Source of the DNA: Lentisphaeria bacterium
GTDB taxonomy: Bacteria; Verrucomicrobiota; Lentisphaeria; Oligosphaerales; Oligosphaeraceae
DNA length: 64,000 bases
Assembly (NCBI GenBank): GCA_016288215.1
Contig: JAEEYQ010000024.1
Location: 30,931-94,930 of the forward strand
Direction of reading: 5' to 3'
The notes under the pieces were generated by a model. That model was not told where the DNA came from. It ran no database searches and was given only the letters and a program-made list of their open reading frames with translations. The stretch's first letter is position 1, and each line of letters starts with the position of its first letter. Shown here one piece after another: positions 1 to 8,764 of this stretch. Both the position numbers and the translations under genes were made by a program.

Positions 1-1026
1 CTCCATGGCGTTGGCCAATGCGTCCACGTCCCGAGGCGGCACCAGCAGGACCTTGCCGGAGACGACCTCCGGAAGGGAGGCGTTGTCCGTGGCGATGACG
101 GGCCGCTCCAGAGCGCAGGCCTCCGCGGCGGCGAAGCCGAAGCCTTCGGAGAGGGAGGGGACGACCACGGTGTCCGCGCACATCACATATCCAGGCAGGT
201 CGCCGTAGGGAACGGGCGGGTGGATGAGCACCTTCTCCGCGATGTTCAGCTCCTGAATCAGTCGCTGTGCATCCGCCAGCCCTTTGGCGACGGCGGCGTT
301 GTTGCTGAGTATCGTCAATAGCCGCGCCTCCGGATGGCGTTTGGCCACCGCCGCGAAGGCGCGCAGCAGGGTGGGAAGGCCTTTGGAACGGCCGGGGCGT
401 CCACTGAAGAAGAAGACAAAATGGTCTTGGAGTCCGAGGTCTTGGCGTCGCTTGTCACGGATTTGACCATCGGGCTTCCAGTGGGAGTTGTCGATTCCAT
501 TGTAGATGGTGGTGATGCGGTCGGCGGGGGTTCCGATGGCCTTCAGGGCTCGCTCCGTGGCATGGGAGACCGTGATATAATTCTGGTAATCAAATAGATA
601 GATGATGCGCTCAAGGAGTCCGTTGATTCCGTTGGCAAGCGGGGACGCATCGGAGAAGAGCGACCATTTGCCCACCCAGACTTCGTGGACGGTCAGCGCC
701 AGCGGCTTGCGCCGCCATTTGGCCACGAGCCAGGAGGGCAATGTGGAGGCGAAGGTGGTGCAGTGAATCAGATCCGCGCGGCCGGCGGCCTTGAAAAGCG
801 TCGGCAGGACCAGAAGGGGAAACAGATGGCGTATGCCCCCCGTGGCAATGCGGCGGATGTGAACGTTGTTTCTAACCTCTTCCGCCTGAGCATCTTTCAC
901 CATTTGGGTGATGACCTCCACCTCCCATCCCGCGCGGGCAAGCCCCTCGGCCAGGTTGCGGAAAAGGATTTCCGCGCCGCCGATGTGGGGAGGATAGAAG
1001 TCCAGACAGAAGAGGATGCGGGGCAT
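1..1026 (-). CDS. GT4-family glycosyltransferase (3' end cut by window edge)
   Basis: Reading the minus strand from the ATG at 1026 gives 342 open codons that run off the window. The N-terminus (MPRILFCLDFYPPHIGGAE) with the glycine pair after PPHI is the typical acceptor-domain start of GT-B family 4 enzymes. A second Rossmann-like half begins near residue 205 (FVFFFSGRPGRSKGLPTLL). The SLSEGFGFAAAEA stretch near residue 305 is the conserved E-x7-E nucleotide-sugar site. It should transfer a sugar from an activated donor to a glycan or lipid acceptor at the cytoplasmic face of the membrane; the substrate cannot be read. No strong ribosome binding site precedes the ATG. About 30-50 C-terminal residues are probably missing. 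Confidence 0.88.
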   Translation of the reverse strand, partial: MPRILFCLDFYPPHIGGAEILFRNLAEGLARAGWEVEVITQMVKDAQAEEVRNNVHIRRIATGGIRHLFPLLVLPTLFKAAGRADLIHCTTFASTLPSWLVAKWRRKPLALTVHEVWVGKWSLFSDASPLANGINGLLERIIYLFDYQNYITVSHATERALKAIGTPADRITTIYNGIDNSHWKPDGQIRDKRRQDLGLQDHFVFFFSGRPGRSKGLPTLLRAFAAVAKRHPEARLLTILSNNAAVAKGLADAQRLIQELNIAEKVLIHPPVPYGDLPGYVMCADTVVVPSLSEGFGFAAAEACALERPVIATDNASLPEVVSGKVLLVPPRDVDALANAME

Positions 1027-1092
1027 GGCTAACTCGTAAATATTTGGAATATAATGATTTGTGTTTAAAGAGGCGGCGAGGCGGGGACCGCG

Positions 1093-1605
1093 TCACACGG
1101 ATTTTGGCACATCCACCTCCATGACATAGTCGTTCATGTAGAAGCCGTTGCCGATGGGGTTGTCCACCGTCTCCACGGTTTGAAAACCATTGCGGACATA
1201 GGCCTTGATGGCCTTGTGGTTGTTGCGGTTCACGTTGAGGCGCAGGTGTTTATAGCCTGCCGTCGCCGCCAGCGCCATGGCCTCCTGCAGCATGCGGCTA
1301 CCAATGCCCTTGCCGTGATACTCCGAAAGCAGATAGCATTTGTGCAGTTTCATGGTCTCAGCTTTGCCCGCATAGGGCCCCATGGTGAAATAGCCGATGG
1401 GGCGGGCGGCGTCGAAGACTCCATGGAACGCGACGCCCTCATCGAACTCCTTGGCCATGACCGCTGGAGCGTACATCATCTCCATCATATACGCAACTTG
1501 TTCAGGGGAAAGGATTTCCAGAAAGGTTTCCGGCCAGACCACGTCCGCGACCTGACGCACGAGTGCCAGTTCATCCTTTGAAAGACGACGTGTTGTGATT
1601 TCCAT
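1093..1605 (-). CDS. GNAT-family N-acetyltransferase
   Basis: 170 aa, close to the usual GNAT length. The acetyl-CoA pyrophosphate loop is visible as YHGKGIGSRML around residues 96-106 (Q/R-x-x-G-x-G/A type), followed by the expected helix and a strand LRLNVNRNNHKAIKAYVRNGF where the N-x-x-A-x-x-x-Y motif of GNATs lies. It should acetylate an amine on a small molecule or protein in the cytosol; the substrate is unknown. The start is supported by AGGAAA about 5 nt upstream of the ATG. The next gene on the same strand is the glycosyltransferase, 66 bp away. Confidence 0.88.
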   Translation of the reverse strand: MEITTRRLSKDELALVRQVADVVWPETFLEILSPEQVAYMMEMMYAPAVMAKEFDEGVAFHGVFDAARPIGYFTMGPYAGKAETMKLHKCYLLSEYHGKGIGSRMLQEAMALAATAGYKHLRLNVNRNNHKAIKAYVRNGFQTVETVDNPIGNGFYMNDYVMEVDVPKSV

Positions 1606-1675
1606 GGTGTTTCCTATGTCATGGGAGACAGAAGTTCAAGCTTGCCTGTATGGAAATTAATATAGCATCGGCTCT

Positions 1676-2239
1676 TCACACGTCCATGTTCATGCTGTGT
1701 CGAAGAGGTTCGTGGCGGGACAGGATGTCCGCCAAATCACCGACCATAGGGTGGAAGAGGAGCCCGTTCTCAATGACGGGAGCGCCTATGAGTCGAAATC
1801 CAACATGCTTGTAGAAAGCAACTTGCGCATCTATGGCGGAGATGAGGAGCCGCTCCATGCCCTGCCGTGACAGCTCTTCCATGATGGCGATGCCCAGACG
1901 GACGGCCAGAGAACCGCCGCGGTTTTCTCTTCGCAGTGCCAGTAGCCGAATCTCCGCCGTCTTTTGGGGAATGATGTATGGCTCCATGACGGCGCCGAAT
2001 TTCTGCACAGCGGAAAAGGGCGCCTGCCAATGGGCGCTGAGCATGCCCAAGACATGGTGGCCATCCCATGCAATGCGGTAGATGTTCTTGCCGTGGAACT
2101 TATCGATGAGAAGACTGTTGGGGGCGGTCGGATGCTGCGGATACTCTTCGGCAAACACCTCGTGATTCAGCCGCCATAGGGAGCGAAACTCCGCTTCCGC
2201 TTCCGGCGTCTTGATGACATAGGACAAGGGCATGGTCAT
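1676..2239 (-). CDS. GNAT-like acyltransferase (FeeM / autoinducer-synthase-like fold)
   Basis: 187 aa from the ATG at 2239 (MTMPLSYVIKT); upstream in-frame codons to 2290 look untranslated and the region before them is repeat. The order is LWRLNHEVFAEEYPQHP, then a strand-rich core, IRLLALRRENRGGSLAVRLGIAIMEEL (acetyl-CoA-binding like) and a C-terminal AFYKHVGFRLIG. This resembles the FeeM/LuxI-like branch of the GNAT fold rather than the short RimI type. Family placement is an inference from motif order. The substrate is unknown. A second ATG two codons later (2233) is equally possible as the start. Confidence 0.75.
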   Translation of the reverse strand: MTMPLSYVIKTPEAEAEFRSLWRLNHEVFAEEYPQHPTAPNSLLIDKFHGKNIYRIAWDGHHVLGMLSAHWQAPFSAVQKFGAVMEPYIIPQKTAEIRLLALRRENRGGSLAVRLGIAIMEELSRQGMERLLISAIDAQVAFYKHVGFRLIGAPVIENGLLFHPMVGDLADILSRHEPLRHSMNMDV

Positions 2240-2294
2240 GGTCTTTTCTTTGCAAGATTTCCTCTGTTGAGCCGCGCGAATCCCCCGCAAACTG

Positions 2295-2427
2295 CTAGCT
2301 AGCCCTAGAAGCCCTAGGAAAATTTCTAATTCCTAATTATCAACCACTTCTAACAGCTAACTAAATTCCTAATTCCTAATTTCTAATTCCTAATTCCAAA
2401 TTATCAACCACTTCTAACTTCTAACTA
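2295..2427. repeat. AT-rich tandem array (CTAG steps plus TAATTCC heptamers)
   Basis: CTAG occurs at 2295, 2299, 2305 and 2314, then TAATTYC heptamers run in direct tandem. A larger unit ending in ATTATCAACCACTTCTAAC is present twice (2336-2354 and 2400-2418), so the block is a 64-bp tandem duplication. The same closing motif recurs at about 52988-53007. The array sits directly after the stop codon of the Rrf2 gene and before the next minus-strand gene. Confidence 0.75.
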
Positions 2428-2440
2428 AATACCTGATTCT

Positions 2441-2887
2441 TTAAATGCAATAGTCAAAGATGCCGTCCTTCGCGTTCTGGCGGTAGCAGGCTTCCAAGAT
2501 GTCCGCCAATGTGATCTTGCCCATCAGCCCCCGAATGCCCTCGTTCAGCTGCAGCCAGATTCCGCGGGCGGCGCAGTGGGCGTTGCGTTTGCATTTGCTT
2601 GGCGCCGTCACGCAGTCCACGATGGAGATGGGCCCCTCCATGGCCTCCAGAATATCCAACAAAGTGACATCCTGCGGCTTTTTGCCCAAATGGAATCCGC
2701 CATTGACGCCCCGAATGGAACGGACTAGTCCTTTTCGTCGTAAGTCAATGACCAGACGGCTGATGTACTTTTCAGAAATCTGCTGGGACATGGCAATGTC
2801 CCGAAGCAGCCTGGGTTTTGGGGACTCGTTCATCGCCAAATCGATCAAAATCCTCAGCCCATAACGGCCTTTGGTGGAAATCTTCAT
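2441..2887 (-). CDS. Rrf2-family transcriptional regulator (IscR/CymR-like)
   Basis: 148 aa, the usual Rrf2 length. The start MKISTKGRYGLRILIDLA is the canonical Rrf2 N-terminus; the ATG at 2887 has AAAGGCGAGG just upstream, so the longer in-frame extension to 2971 is rejected. The winged helix spans residues 1-70 (SEKYISRLVIDLRRKGLVRSI recognition helix, GVNGGF wing). Cysteines in a C-x6-C-x5-C spacing (IVDCVTAPSKCKRNAHC, about residues 94-107) match the position of the IscR Fe-S ligands, so a redox-sensing cluster is plausible. It probably controls Fe-S or sulfur genes. No suf/isc/cys genes lie nearby, so the target is unknown. Confidence 0.92.
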   Translation of the reverse strand: MKISTKGRYGLRILIDLAMNESPKPRLLRDIAMSQQISEKYISRLVIDLRRKGLVRSIRGVNGGFHLGKKPQDVTLLDILEAMEGPISIVDCVTAPSKCKRNAHCAARGIWLQLNEGIRGLMGKITLADILEACYRQNAKDGIFDYCI

Positions 2888-3583
2888 GCCTCGCCTTTCA
2901 TCGCGTTCTTTTGCATCTTCTTGAATTGACGGCAAATCCGACCTGTCAGAGGGAAGGGAATGCGGATTCAACCATGACAGGATGTATTATGCCATCGGAC
3001 ACGGGAAAGTCAAGCCGCTTCGCCATAAAAAGCTGACATAGTCAGTAGCTTTTCAATAATCCCCTGCGATGGAATGGAGATATCGTGTCACGTTTCAGGT
3101 TTTCATGTTCCATGTCCTGTATCATATCTGCCTACAGTAAAGGAAGTTGTGCCGTGAGACAAGAATGTGAAAAGAAAAGTCCACCGTAACCATTCAGAAC
3201 CGATTTGTATAAGTTTTAGTCTGAACCATTCATTTTAGGGTGACCTATCCCATGCTTGTTTACGCACAACTGATGGGACAACCTAATTAGGGAGACCCTA
3301 ATCTCCACTTATTTTATATTCGGTCATCTGTCCTGCACACTAAATATAGCGTGTCGGCCAGATGGCGGAATACTAAATAAGAGGCATGTGATGTATTGAA
3401 GATAGGTCACATGCCCTTATTTGAGTTCAAAAAAATGGATATGGAACCCTAAAAAGAATGGTTCAGTTTAAACATCCTTGTCCAGCCAAGGGTCTCAGCG
3501 ATGATGGTCTTGTCCTGTGCGCATGAAAGTTTATAAAACATTACGTTCCATTAAGGATTGGCGAGACCAGACAACAGGAATGG
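2888..3583. other. Gene-free AT-rich region
   Basis: About 700 bases between the Rrf2 start and the stop of the PstS-like gene. I find no convincing reading frame. Its only clear structure is the inverted-repeat element at 3221-3466, described separately. The upstream region of the Rrf2 gene lies within 2888-3000, but no consensus promoter stands out. Confidence 0.6.
3221..3466. repeat. 246-bp element with 22-bp terminal inverted repeats (MITE-like)
   Basis: The left end CTGAACCATTCATTTTAGGG (3221-3240) and the reverse complement of 3445-3466 agree at about 20 of 22 positions. Subterminal GTGACCTATC at 3240-3249 recurs inverted at 3401-3410. A perfect hairpin ATTAGGG-AGA-CCCTAAT lies in the interior at 3286-3302 and repeats the TTAGGG motif of the ends. 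There is no coding capacity. I do not see a clean target-site duplication, so a regulatory or RNA structure remains possible. Confidence 0.6.
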
Positions 3584-5020
3584 TTATTGTGTCAAAGGTA
3601 CATAACCAGATGCTTTAACGATGAGTTGCCCGGCTGTGGTTGTTAGGAAATCATATATTATTCGTGTCGGGGCGTCTGGCGGGGTGTTTTTGGGAATGAC
3701 CGCGTAGATTGGAGCCCTCAAAGGATAACTGCCGTTTGCAATGGTTTCGTATGAGGCACTTACACCATTGACGGCGATTTGCTTGACATAGATACGGGGG
3801 GCGATGCGATGTTCATAGAAATGAAATGAGAATCCAATGACGTTTGGCTTTCGCATCATTTCAATGACACCTAACATTGACATGATGACCTCGTTGTTTT
3901 CTGCATTCTTTGGTTTGGGCAGAACTCCACCGAATATCTTGTCAGCCATGAGGATTCCGGTTCCTGAACTTGCATTTCGCCAAATCGGAATGATCTTGCC
4001 TTTCATTTTGTTGTCCGTAAGGTTATCCCAAACCGAGAGTTTTCCATGGTAAATATTCTTAATTTCGTCAATCGTGAGACTTTGGCATGGATTTCCGATA
4101 TTTGTAAGAGGTACCAATGCATCGTATCCGATGATTTTCCATTCATAGTACTCTGGATGAATGACTGTCCAATCAGGATTGTATTTGTGTGTCAAGTCTG
4201 GTGGGACGGCATTGATAACCAATGTCGAAGGACCACTTGGATTATTGAAAGCATTAGTCAATTCGACATAAGAGCCAATTGACTGATTGTTTTGAACAAT
4301 GCCATTCTTCTCGCTGTTAATGAGCACCGTAGCCCATTTGCGACGCCTTCCAGCGTCGGTTCTTAGGGAAACTCGTGGGAAGGCTATATTATCGTCGACT
4401 CTGCAACTCCATTGGCATGGAAGTTCGAACATGGTGGCCGCCAATGCGATTCGCAATGGCTTCGTAGAGGTCGATCCATCAAGCCATGGAAAATCCTCAA
4501 GTGCGATTTCAGGAAATCCAACATCATGGATTTTCGGCAATGTCATAAACTTAGATGAATCGATGAAACCATAGTTGAAATAGACCTTCTTGGTAAAATC
4601 GTCCTCAGGATTGAAGCATGTGTTCGTCCTAAAGAACAGGGTGTTTGCAATGTTATTCTCAAGATACTGGATGTTCTTCCATTTGAGTGATGAAAGTCGG
4701 CTGTTACTGCAAATCTTATATTCATCTGCCTTGCCAGGGTGCTTGCTGATAACTACTTCGTTACGCATATCCCCTAAATCCTCACCCTTGTTATAGGCAT
4801 CAAGATAAATGACACCCAAAATTCGAATCATATCCTCTCTGGTCCATTCAGAATAATGGTTGGTGCTGTAATAAACACTTGTGCTAATATCCTCTTTTTC
4901 AAATATTTGAATCAATTGTTCATCAGATAATGTGCGAAGATTCGTCTGGCAATGTGCGTCTTGAAAAAAGATATTGCCTACTGCTATCAACAAAAGCAAA
5001 TGAAACAAAAGTTTTTTCAT
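3584..5020 (-). CDS. Exported PstS-like substrate-binding protein with a long unknown N-terminal region
   Basis: 478 aa from the ATG at 5020 (MKKLLFHLLLLIAVGNIFFQ), a classic signal peptide. The 60 in-frame codons upstream translate repeat DNA and are rejected. Residues about 340-478 resemble the closing half of PstS/PBP-like domains: SLTIDEIKNIYHGKLSVWDN, an RNASSGTGI anion-binding-like loop, VIGFSFHFYE, and a C-terminal YPLRAPIYAVIPKNTP followed by a TTTAGQ and YVPL tail. Residues 25-330 are not recognised. The gene is clearly more AT-rich than its neighbours, lacks a good ribosome binding site, and stands alone without pstCAB. It is flanked by repeats on both sides, which suggests lateral gain. 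A phosphate or other oxyanion ligand is only an inference. Confidence 0.75.
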   Translation of the reverse strand: MKKLLFHLLLLIAVGNIFFQDAHCQTNLRTLSDEQLIQIFEKEDISTSVYYSTNHYSEWTREDMIRILGVIYLDAYNKGEDLGDMRNEVVISKHPGKADEYKICSNSRLSSLKWKNIQYLENNIANTLFFRTNTCFNPEDDFTKKVYFNYGFIDSSKFMTLPKIHDVGFPEIALEDFPWLDGSTSTKPLRIALAATMFELPCQWSCRVDDNIAFPRVSLRTDAGRRRKWATVLINSEKNGIVQNNQSIGSYVELTNAFNNPSGPSTLVINAVPPDLTHKYNPDWTVIHPEYYEWKIIGYDALVPLTNIGNPCQSLTIDEIKNIYHGKLSVWDNLTDNKMKGKIIPIWRNASSGTGILMADKIFGGVLPKPKNAENNEVIMSMLGVIEMMRKPNVIGFSFHFYEHRIAPRIYVKQIAVNGVSASYETIANGSYPLRAPIYAVIPKNTPPDAPTRIIYDFLTTTAGQLIVKASGYVPLTQ

Positions 5021-5046
5021 AAGACGTAAATTCTGTTTTGAATGTA

Positions 5047-5233
5047 TGAATATTAATGTACCTATAGACATGCCCAATGCGACAGAGGCGAAATGTGGGG
5101 CCCTGGCGGCCATTGTCCCTTTGAAAAAGGGGTGGACGAAGGTCGTTGGCGGCGAGTTCTTGCCGTTGCCGCGCAAGGGCCGCCACAGGGGCAACAACAC
5201 TTCATGGATATTGCAATAAATGCAAGTTTTGCA
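5047..5233 (-). repeat. Dispersed ~245-bp intergenic repeat, copy A (truncated)
   Basis: Read on the minus strand, it opens with TTGCATTTATTGCAATATCC, passes through GCCCCTGTGGCGGCC, CGCCGCCAACGA and CACCCCTTTTT, and ends near GGTACATTAAT. The same order is found at 22190-22433 and, inverted, at 62811-63055. The outer ~55 bases present in those copies are missing here, where the PstS-like gene begins. Confidence 0.7.
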
Positions 5234-5248
5234 TAGGCGAAGGACGCG

Positions 5249-7789
5249 TCAGTAGCGGATTTGGATTTCAGGCCAGAGGATGTGGAGGGGAGCCTGCTCG
5301 GCGGGGGCGTCCGTGGAATAGACCATGCGGATGACGTTCTCCCCCAGCCACAGCAGATCCGGCGGCACCGCCAGCGTGTGCATGCCCTTCTTCCACCAGT
5401 CGGGGACCATCAGGTCCGTCTCCCGTTTGGGCAGGCCGAAGGAGGAGGTGGCGTCACCGCCTTCGGCGTCCCCCACATGGGTGCCCAGAAGATGTCCGTT
5501 CAGATACACCTCCAGCTTCTCATGGGGGGTGAGGGCGCGGAAGTTCAATATCAGGGACACGTTGGGCTCCAGGGACTTGCGTCTGGCGGCGGCGATGTCG
5601 TCCGCCACGCGCAGCCGGGTCAGCTGGGTTTCCGTGAAGAAATGGGAGTCCGCGGAGCGCTTCGGCTCGATGGGGGTCAAGGGGAGGAAGGGACCTGCGA
5701 TGTAGTTCTTCGGGGCGAACTCCACATTGGCGGGGTCCCCAATCTTGAGGAAGAAGTCCCTGTGGTTCACGAAATAGGAGCTGACCGCCTGATTGAAGAC
5801 CACGCCGTCCGCTCCGGAGCGCATGAACATCAGCACCTGCGCGTTGATTTCGTGTTCGCTCTTGCCCCTTGAATAGCGGGGAATCCCGTCCGGATCGTCA
5901 TCTCGATTGAAGATGCGGAGGCTTTGGTCTAGGCCACCGTAGATCTTGCAGCCGCCTTTTTTGCGCTTCCGCAGGAAGGGCTCCACCCGCACGTCGAACT
6001 CGTAGCGGTTCTCATTGATGGGGACGGCGGTGGGCACGAGCACGTCCACGAGCCCCTCCGCCAGCCAGGTCTGCCAGTCCAGCCCGTACTTGTCCTGATG
6101 CTGCGAGGGAATGGCCACCTGCAGCGCGATACGTTTGCCCTGCTTTTCGCCCTCCTCATCCAGCATTTTACGGACATCTCGTATGAAGCCGTTCATGATT
6201 TCCGCATTCGGTTCCGTGAAATACGGCGGATAGACGGCCAAATCCACGGAAATGCCATCCACGCCGGAGGCGGCCAACTCCCGCAGGATGGCCAGCTTGA
6301 AGTCTCGCACCTCTTTGAAGGAGAAGTCCAGGTTGGCATTGCCCTTGATGCGGTATTCCGGATGCCGCTTGTTGAGCTCGCCCACGAAGCCGATCCACAT
6401 CCACGAATCGGAGTCCACCGGCCCGTATTCATGATTCATCTCCAAGCGGCTGAAGATCTTATGGTTATGCTTATGAGCCAGTTCCGCCATCAGGGCCATG
6501 GGGTCAATCCCCTGCTCGATGAGGCGCTGGATGTTGTCACGGACGTTTTTGTCTCCGGGCGTGAATTTCGTCTTCCACTGCTCCTCCTTGACGGCATAGC
6601 CGAACAGTTCGCCGACTTGGGTTCTATGGGTGAAGGTGCTTCCGGGGCCCGTGCCCCAGATCAGATACTGCATCCCGCTGCCATCAAAAGGCGTAATATG
6701 CTTTTGCTCAAGGACTTCTGGAGTCGCCTCCTTCAGCTCCCACCATGGGGTGTAGCCATCGCTTCTCCAGGCAAGTTCTAACTTGTTCAATGGCAATGGC
6801 TTCCAGAAATAGTCCTCCAGATGGCTCTCCCCCAGCCCGAAGATCTCCGTGATGAGAGCCCCGTAGACGGCGTTGACCACATACAGGCCGGCGGACACGC
6901 TCAGCGCCTCGGACACCGTGCCGTAGCGGTAGCGGGCCGCGTCCGCCAGTGAATAGTATTCGAAGCCGTTAATTTCCTGCGGCGCGAAGAACTTCTCGCG
7001 GCAGCGCTGGGCCCGCTCTTCCCACGTGTAGACACCGCCGATGTCCGCCTTGACGGTCTCCGGCTGGTTCAAAGTCAGGTCGGGGTTCTGCATCAGCTCC
7101 CAGAGGGAGGCCATGCGGCCGTCCTCCTTAAGGAAATAGACGCCGAAGCGGGGGTCGCAGTAGCCCCAATGGCCATCCGTGAAGGCCTCCGCAGTGATGT
7201 GTCCGCCGATGTCGTGCATGATGATGCGGGCGGGGATTCCGGCCACCTCGCAGAGGGCGGTGAAGAGGCGGCCAAGGGTCTCGCAGAGGTCCTCCCCCTT
7301 GTCGATGAGCGTCTCCTCCGTGCCGCCGTAGAACCAGTCCCTGTGGCCGGGGCCGGGGAGGCCCTTCTTCTTCAGGTCGCGGCAGAAGCGCATGATGGCG
7401 AGGGCCCTCTCCTGTTCGGACGCCTTCCCCTCCGTCAGCTCCGCCACGATCCGCTCCAGGCGGGGGCGGCTGCCCTTCGCGTAGCGGGGCGCGGGGACGC
7501 CTTCCCTCCCGTAGAGGAACGCCTGCGTCTGGGGGGTCAGGATGACCTGCTCCCGCCGCAGCTGGAACTCCACGTTGTCGCCGTAGTTCACCCCAAGCTG
7601 CTCATGGTTGCAGACATACGCCTTTTTGCGCAGGTCGCCGACGACGTGGTCGACCGCCGCCATGCCGCGGTAGCTCTCCAGCTGCTCCATGCGGGTGACC
7701 ACGTCCCCCTCGAAGTAGGCCGTGGCGGCCATGCACAGGCAGGACATGCAACTATTGAATGCAAACTGAAAACACGTGGACCATTTCAT
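5249..7789 (-). CDS. Secreted transglutaminase-like / glycoside-hydrolase-like TIM-barrel fusion
   Basis: 846 aa with a cysteine-rich but plausible signal peptide (residues 1-22). Residues about 110-235 form a transglutaminase-like domain with all three catalytic residues visible: Cys in DLCETLGRLFTALC, His in GHWGYCDPRF, and Asp in the same CDPRF stretch. Residues about 400-690 (HKIFSRLEMNHEYGP, RELAASGVDGISVDLAVYP, DVLVPTAVPINENRYEF, RSGADGVVFNQA) follow the strand order of hypothetical glycosyl-hydrolase TIM barrels. The C-terminal 130 residues look like a beta-sandwich (LEVYLNGHLLGTHVG). It likely processes a peptide- or amide-linked glycan outside the cytoplasm. This domain pairing is unusual. 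Confidence 0.8.
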   Translation of the reverse strand: MKWSTCFQFAFNSCMSCLCMAATAYFEGDVVTRMEQLESYRGMAAVDHVVGDLRKKAYVCNHEQLGVNYGDNVEFQLRREQVILTPQTQAFLYGREGVPAPRYAKGSRPRLERIVAELTEGKASEQERALAIMRFCRDLKKKGLPGPGHRDWFYGGTEETLIDKGEDLCETLGRLFTALCEVAGIPARIIMHDIGGHITAEAFTDGHWGYCDPRFGVYFLKEDGRMASLWELMQNPDLTLNQPETVKADIGGVYTWEERAQRCREKFFAPQEINGFEYYSLADAARYRYGTVSEALSVSAGLYVVNAVYGALITEIFGLGESHLEDYFWKPLPLNKLELAWRSDGYTPWWELKEATPEVLEQKHITPFDGSGMQYLIWGTGPGSTFTHRTQVGELFGYAVKEEQWKTKFTPGDKNVRDNIQRLIEQGIDPMALMAELAHKHNHKIFSRLEMNHEYGPVDSDSWMWIGFVGELNKRHPEYRIKGNANLDFSFKEVRDFKLAILRELAASGVDGISVDLAVYPPYFTEPNAEIMNGFIRDVRKMLDEEGEKQGKRIALQVAIPSQHQDKYGLDWQTWLAEGLVDVLVPTAVPINENRYEFDVRVEPFLRKRKKGGCKIYGGLDQSLRIFNRDDDPDGIPRYSRGKSEHEINAQVLMFMRSGADGVVFNQAVSSYFVNHRDFFLKIGDPANVEFAPKNYIAGPFLPLTPIEPKRSADSHFFTETQLTRLRVADDIAAARRKSLEPNVSLILNFRALTPHEKLEVYLNGHLLGTHVGDAEGGDATSSFGLPKRETDLMVPDWWKKGMHTLAVPPDLLWLGENVIRMVYSTDAPAEQAPLHILWPEIQIRY

Positions 7790-7894
7790 GAAAGTCCTCC
7801 GTACCTATTCAATCTCTGCAAAATCTACAACCTACACAGAATAAACACGTTCTGTGTGTTTTGTGGACAACTTCTGAATTGTTTCCGTCCTGGG

Positions 7895-8764
7895 TTATTT
7901 GCCTTCGGGCAGGCCGTTGGCGAAGGTGACAACCCGCTGCGGGAACGGAATGTTCAGGCCCGCGCTCTCCAGCGCATTCTTCAGCTGGCCCTTGATCTGC
8001 CAATAGACCGTCCAATAGTCCTGCGTCGTGGACCAGAAGCGGAGGGTCAGGTTGACCGAGCTGTCCGCCAAATCCGCCACGAGCACCGTCGGCGCGGGGT
8101 CCTTGATAATCAAGGGGTTGGAGTTCATCAGCTCCATCAGCACCTTGATGCCCTCGGCCAGGTTGTCCGTGTAGGAGATGCCCACGGTGATGTCCGCCCG
8201 ACGCAGGGGATTGCGGGAATAGTTTTTGACGGGGTTGCCGAAGAGGACGCTGTTGGGGGCGGCGACGAACAGGCCGTCCACCGTCTGCAGGGTGGTGGTG
8301 AACAGACCGGGTTCCTTGATGGTTCCGCTGATGGAGCCGCAGTCAATGTAATCTCCTGCCTTGTAAGGATGTAGAATCAGCAGCATGATGCCGGCGGCGA
8401 TGTTGCTGAGGGAGTCCTTCATGGCCAGGCCGATGGCCAGTCCCGCCGCGCCCAAAATGGTGAGGATGCTGGAGGTGTTGAAGCCGAAGAGATCCAGGGC
8501 GATGAGTCCCGCGATGATCCAGATGATGGTTTTGGCGATGGTGTAGATGACATGGCCGATGGCCTCGTCCATGCCGTCAATCTTCTTAATGGTCTTCATG
8601 ATGAGCTTGTGGGCCACCACGGCGGCCAATTTCGCCAAAATGACCACCAGAAGGCACAGCAGCAGAATTCGGCCCAGCCGGAAGATGTCCTGTTGATGAG
8701 CCTGCCAGAAACTTGGCGTGAAGAATTCGTTGATTTGCGCAACGTGTTTGATTTCATTGTCCAT
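7895..8764 (-). CDS. mscS: Small-conductance mechanosensitive channel, MscS family
   Basis: 289 aa from the ATG at 8764, chosen because AAGGAGC lies 8 nt upstream; the 74-codon extension to 8986 is rejected. Three membrane spans lie within residues about 20-125. The pore helix is conserved (ILTILGAAGLAIGLAMKDSLSNIAAGIML). The beta domain follows (HPYKAGDYIDCG, then PNSVLFGNPVKNYSRNPLRR, where N and P-N-S are family hallmarks), then the alpha/beta carboxy-terminal domain. It should open under membrane tension to release osmolytes during hypo-osmotic shock. It stands alone, upstream of the transglutaminase fusion by 105 bp. Confidence 0.95.
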   Translation of the reverse strand: MDNEIKHVAQINEFFTPSFWQAHQQDIFRLGRILLLCLLVVILAKLAAVVAHKLIMKTIKKIDGMDEAIGHVIYTIAKTIIWIIAGLIALDLFGFNTSSILTILGAAGLAIGLAMKDSLSNIAAGIMLLILHPYKAGDYIDCGSISGTIKEPGLFTTTLQTVDGLFVAAPNSVLFGNPVKNYSRNPLRRADITVGISYTDNLAEGIKVLMELMNSNPLIIKDPAPTVLVADLADSSVNLTLRFWSTTQDYWTVYWQIKGQLKNALESAGLNIPFPQRVVTFANGLPEGK

